Positions 4,736-6,249 of a stretch of DNA of 6,249 nt are shown here, piece after piece. The position numbers and the translations under genes were made by a program. Positions within the stretch are counted from its first letter, which is position 1, and each line of letters opens with the position of its first letter. The notes under the pieces are model-generated. The model ran no database searches, was not told the DNA's origin, and saw only the letters and a list, made by a program, of their open reading frames with translations. Source of the stretch: CAWJHE01 sp964614855 (GTDB lineage: Bacteria > Chloroflexota > Anaerolineae > Anaerolineales > UBA4823); assembly GCA_964614855.1 (NCBI GenBank), contig CAZTMX010000166.1, positions 1 through 6,249 on the forward strand, read 5' to 3'.

Positions 4736-6249
4736 CTACTCGCGCACAATTATCGATGTGCGTGGTCCCACAGGGCTGGCTGTGGCTAGTTGCTCACCCT
4801 TGCGCATCTCGCCATAATAGTTGCGCACATCCGCGTGTGCCACCCAACCCCCCAGGTTTAACGACAGCGGTCCATCTGCTGCAATCCACTCGCCGTTGTA
4901 TTTGCGTGCGATATGCACATGGGTACCGGTGCTGGTGCCGCCCTCGCAAGACGGGTGACCGATGGGATCATCTACTTCCACGCGCGTCCCTTCGGGTATA
5001 CGCTCAAAATCAGCGATATGCATAAATAAAACCGCCCAACCGGTCTGCTCATACCCATCACCATCCAGGTCGATGATCACCACATTGCGCGCCGAGCGGG
5101 CAACCACCCCTGCAGCAGGGGCCAGTACCCAGACCTTTGAAACCGCACAGGCTGGTTCTCCAGTCACCGGAGCCAGGTCAATAGCACCGCGCGGGCTGCC
5201 CGTCTTCCAGGATTGGTGCGGCCCAGCGGTCAGGCTCCAACGCTGACCCGGTTTGTAAGGCAGCTCAAGCGGCGGTTGCTCCAGGCCTTCAGGGAAAAGG
5301 GGGCCAAAGGCTGCCGCCCGAGTCCAGGGATCGCCAAACATCTGCCTATAGTGATCGATGAAGTTCGCCTCGCCGTACAAAGCTTTTTCCCATTCTGCCT
5401 GGCGGTTAAGTTTGGCAAACAGGTATTGGACAGCCGCAGAACCCGCATTAAGCTTGGGCGCCATGCGGATGACTTTTGCGTCACGGTTCTTCATCTCGGT
5501 CAGGCTGCCGTCGCGCCAACCGTAATACCCGGCATTCAAATGCGTGGCAGTCATCACCAACTCGCGGTACAACCCGATCCATTGAGGCACGTGAAAACCG
5601 ATTGGGTAATCATTTTTCTCGGCGCCAGCCGGGTGGCCCGTCACCCATCTTGAACGGTAATCCAGCAAAGCCAGCAGAAAGCGGGCATTTACTGATGACT
5701 CGACTGCCACGCGCTCAATAATCTGCGCACCGGTCAGCCACCCACCGGTTACCTGCTCCCCGTAAGAGCTTAAATAGCCGCCTGCCTGGTCGATGTATGC
5801 CTGGATATCCAGGTCAACTGTCGTAGGAGATTGCACCACCTCGCTATCGGGCAGGAGAGCTTGCGGATAAAGCGGGACTGGCAGCTGGTTGGGGATGGTT
5901 AAAAGTAACCCATGCGGCAAAAAGGCTTCGGGGGCTGCCTCGACCTGGGGTCCTAGGATATCTACAGAGACATTAAAACGCCTGGCAACTGCCAGCAGCG
6001 TGTCCCCCGGTTGAACAAGGTAATAATAGGTTTGATCTGTATCGGGTGGGTTCGATAGCGGTGCTACCGTTGCAGGGACAAGCTCTGTTGCAGTGCTGCC
6101 GGCAGTGGGATACGGCACAGCCGTGCTTTCCGGGTTGGGTGGCGTCGCAGGTTGCGTGGCAGTTGCCCCCTGTGCAGCCAGGGTTTGGCGCAGGAAATCA
6201 GCAGAAAAATCTTGTGCCGGGGGTCGCAACCCAGGGAAATTACAGGAGG
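4736..6249 (-). CDS. LysM and M23 (LasA-like) peptidase-domain lipoprotein, 5' end outside the window
   Basis: The frame ends at TAG 4738-4736 and is open to the right edge, so the N-terminus is missing. The first visible residues, SCNFPGLRPPAQDF, look like the end of a lipobox with its Cys followed by a mature N-terminus, suggesting a secreted lipoprotein. The TTG at 6229 is probably internal. Counting from that TTG: a Thr/Pro/Ala-rich linker (20-65), a LysM domain (68-113, YYYLVQPGDTLLAVARRFNV) that binds peptidoglycan, a helical region (about 140-310, with ESSVNARFLLALLDYRSRWV), then an M23-type domain (about 330-450). The putative zinc ligands are His338, Asp351 and His439 (in HVH), with His404 and His437 as possible catalytic histidines. 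The 13-residue His-Asp spacing matches LasA/beta-lytic enzymes, not the HxxxD of LytM types. The likely role is cell-wall hydrolysis or remodelling; activity is inferred. Confidence 0.87.
   Translation of the reverse strand, partial: SCNFPGLRPPAQDFSADFLRQTLAAQGATATQPATPPNPESTAVPYPTAGSTATELVPATVAPLSNPPDTDQTYYYLVQPGDTLLAVARRFNVSVDILGPQVEAAPEAFLPHGLLLTIPNQLPVPLYPQALLPDSEVVQSPTTVDLDIQAYIDQAGGYLSSYGEQVTGGWLTGAQIIERVAVESSVNARFLLALLDYRSRWVTGHPAGAEKNDYPIGFHVPQWIGLYRELVMTATHLNAGYYGWRDGSLTEMKNRDAKVIRMAPKLNAGSAAVQYLFAKLNRQAEWEKALYGEANFIDHYRQMFGDPWTRAAAFGPLFPEGLEQPPLELPYKPGQRWSLTAGPHQSWKTGSPRGAIDLAPVTGEPACAVSKVWVLAPAAGVVARSARNVVIIDLDGDGYEQTGWAVLFMHIADFERIPEGTRVEVDDPIGHPSCEGGTSTGTHVHIARKYNGEWIAADGPLSLNLGGWVAHADVRNYYGEMRKGEQLATASPVGPRTSIIVRE

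Noticed and set aside
4974..5240. M23 domain called inactive because the HxxxD motif has Arg in place of His
   Set aside because: A His 13 residues before the Asp fits the LasA/beta-lytic ligand spacing, so a complete ligand set is available.
5213..5653. Plus-strand 146-residue frame within the LysM/M23 gene
   Set aside because: It lies antisense to a well-supported domain-containing gene and has no recognisable motif or ribosome site.

Overview
The window is a draft-assembly fragment: it holds a run of exactly 100 Ns at 1560-1659. It looks bacterial, most likely a Chloroflexota bacterium of the Anaerolineae type. This rests on recalled family resemblance, not a search: a degenerate DAK2-like protein with a low-complexity tail, an ArsR-DUF2087 regulator followed by a DUF5655 gene, a zinc-ribbon single-pass membrane protein with a Pro/Thr-rich ectodomain, and a LysM plus M23-type lipoprotein.

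Layout, left to right. (1) 1-228, plus strand: 3' end of a SAM-dependent methyltransferase. (2) 246-851, minus: a small helical protein with a lysine-rich, histone-H1-like tail, convergent with (1). (3) About 888-943: divergent promoter region. (4) 976-1197, plus: only the first ~53 codons of an ABC-transporter ATPase, which breaks just after Walker A. It is joined to a 37-codon fragment in another frame (1134-1247) that reads like the C-terminus of a membrane protein. (5) 1257-1360: eight tandem 13-bp units, seven of which form their own mini-palindrome. (6) 1350-2159, minus: the DAK2-like protein, containing 24-residue repeats and the assembly gap. (7) 2160-2367: intergenic region with a good sigma70-type promoter and two perfect inverted repeats. 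(8) 2368-2991, plus: ArsR-type HTH plus DUF2087 regulator. (9) 2995-3360, plus: DUF5655 gene interrupted by an in-frame amber codon. (10) 3458-4699, plus: zinc-ribbon membrane protein starting at TTG. (11) 4736-6249, minus: 5'-truncated LysM/M23 lipoprotein that runs off the right edge.

Genes (8) and (9) form a tight operon, with the second gene's ribosome binding site inside the end of the first. The regulator probably controls its own promoter through the palindromes. The other genes look like separate units, and I see no complete multi-gene system. The most notable points are the 13-bp hairpin array, the broken ABC gene beside it, the amber-split DUF5655 gene, and the LasA-like zinc-ligand spacing in the lipoprotein. 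The first two may share one rearrangement history, or reflect mis-assembly.
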